Shown: positions 4,750 through 5,547 of the stretch, one piece after another
Numbering within the stretch: the first letter of the stretch is position 1
How the letters are laid out: each line of letters starts with the position of its first letter
Origin: Chloroflexota bacterium
GTDB lineage: Bacteria > Chloroflexota > Ktedonobacteria > Ktedonobacterales > Ktedonobacteraceae
Length of the DNA: 5,547 bases
Reading direction: 5' to 3'
Assembly (NCBI GenBank): GCA_005881495.1
Contig: VBHI01000392.1
Coordinates: 1-5,547 of the forward strand
Notes under the pieces: model-generated
Seen by the model: only the letters and a program-made list of their open reading frames with translations
Database searches by the model: none
Told to the model about the DNA's origin: nothing
Translations under genes and position numbers: made by a program

Positions 4750-5547
4750 ATGAACGAGTTTCGCTATACCAGCTATGCCCAGGAGATTATCTTTGGGCAT
4801 GGTTCACTTGCTCGTTTGAGTGAGGCTGTGGAACGGTTTCATTGGTGGCGATTGATGCTTTGCTCAACAGGTACTTTGCGTCGCGACGGAACCATTGCGA
4901 AGATTGAAGAAGTTCTAGAAAAGCGGTTGGTGGCAGTGTACGATCATGTTCAACCGCACGTTCCCGATTTTCAGGTTGTTGAAGCCACATCAATCGCCTA
5001 TGAAAACGAAGTTGACGCGGTGATTGGTCTGGGTGGGGGAAGTCCGATAGGCATGGCAAAAGCTGTCAGCCTTTCTCTTGAAGAGAAACGTAGTGGGCGG
5101 TCAGCGCGTGCAGCCTTTCCAACTGACCAGCCTCTTGTGCCCGTTGTTGCTATTCCAACGACCTATGCCGGGTCAGAGATGACATCGACCTATGGTGTCA
5201 CAGGCCAGGAGAATGGATCGGCACGCAAAATTACGATCACCGATGTCAAGGTCACCCCAAAACTGACCATCTATGATCCAGTGCTCACACTTAATCTCTC
5301 GCCAACGATGACCGCGTCGACCGGGATTAACGCCCTTGCCCATTGTATTGAAGCCCTGTATTCAATTACGCGCAACCCGCTCTCCACGGCTGCTGCCATC
5401 AGTGGCGTCCGTGCGATTACTTCAGCTCTCCCACGTTGCTACGCTGATGGAAGTGACCTGGAAGCACGGAGCGAGATGTTGATGGGAGCATACCTGGCGG
5501 GGACGGCCTTATCCAGTGTTACAATGGCATTACACCACGGTCTGTGC
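4750..5547 (+). CDS. Maleylacetate reductase, N-terminal part (cut by window end)
   Basis: The first 266 codons, open to the last base, of a protein normally about 350-360 residues long. It belongs to the iron-containing alcohol dehydrogenase fold, maleylacetate reductase branch, which reduces maleylacetate to 3-oxoadipate with NAD(P)H in hydroxyquinol and chloroaromatic degradation. Start: GAGG (4739-4742) is 7 nt before the ATG. Seen: dinucleotide-binding GGGSPIGMAKA (95-105), IPTTYAGSEMTS (135-146), YDPVLTLNLSP (175-185), TGINALAHCIEALYS (191-205) and ALHHGLC (260-266). The YAGSEMT and NALAH-EALY motifs are the maleylacetate reductase signature. The aspartate that binds iron in true Fe-dependent alcohol dehydrogenases is Asn194 here, as in this branch, with H198 and H262/H263 kept. 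An intradiol (hydroxyquinol) dioxygenase is the expected cluster partner; none is visible upstream, so it would lie to the right. Confidence 0.92.
   Translation, partial: MNEFRYTSYAQEIIFGHGSLARLSEAVERFHWWRLMLCSTGTLRRDGTIAKIEEVLEKRLVAVYDHVQPHVPDFQVVEATSIAYENEVDAVIGLGGGSPIGMAKAVSLSLEEKRSGRSARAAFPTDQPLVPVVAIPTTYAGSEMTSTYGVTGQENGSARKITITDVKVTPKLTIYDPVLTLNLSPTMTASTGINALAHCIEALYSITRNPLSTAAAISGVRAITSALPRCYADGSDLEARSEMLMGAYLAGTALSSVTMALHHGLC

Noticed and set aside
4787..5059. Minus-strand 90-codon ORF
   Set aside because: It lies antisense to the maleylacetate reductase, whose conserved motifs fix the true frame.

Overview
The window looks like a stretch of a Ktedonobacteria-type (Chloroflexota) chromosome. 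This is inference from protein style. The kinase N-terminus (GQQ-G-Y-L--LLGQGGFA-VYLGEH, then AAIK), a BTAD/AfsR-type regulator, and a Ser/Thr-rich lipoprotein carrying a TIM-barrel-like domain are a combination I associate with that class. Hand-sampled sequence lines suggest roughly 50-55% GC in the two left genes and about 43% in the lipoprotein gene. There is no rRNA, tRNA, transposase or CRISPR.

Layout from left to right: (1) a short promoter region with a strong dyad, then a soluble Hanks-type Ser/Thr kinase (104-1114, +) with an odd arginine-rich C-terminal tail. (2) A 186-bp gap with a perfect 12-bp tandem repeat and a promoter with an extended -10, then a SARP/AfsR-like regulator (1301-3214, +) made of winged helix, BTAD and TPRs, without the usual ATPase domain. 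(3) A 65-bp convergent gap, then on the minus strand a predicted lipoprotein (3280-4308) with a 30-bp minisatellite encoding its linker and a glycosidase-like barrel. (4) A 441-bp gap between divergent genes, then the first 266 codons of a maleylacetate reductase (4750-5547, +). That gene runs off the window and is open to the last base.

How the genes may work together: the kinase and the regulator are adjacent and co-directional. They recall the AfsK-AfsR pair of Streptomyces, in which a Ser/Thr kinase phosphorylates a SARP. Two candidate promoters, one before the regulator and one before the maleylacetate reductase, share a -10 of TATACT with short direct repeats at 11-bp spacing. In both, the second repeat begins 14 bp before the -10. 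That is close to the geometry known for SARP-activated promoters, though the repeat sequences differ between the two sites. The working hypothesis is a kinase-controlled, ATPase-less SARP that controls itself and possibly neighbouring genes. The maleylacetate reductase probably belongs to an aromatic-degradation cluster that continues to the right. The lipoprotein gene shows no clear functional tie to the others.
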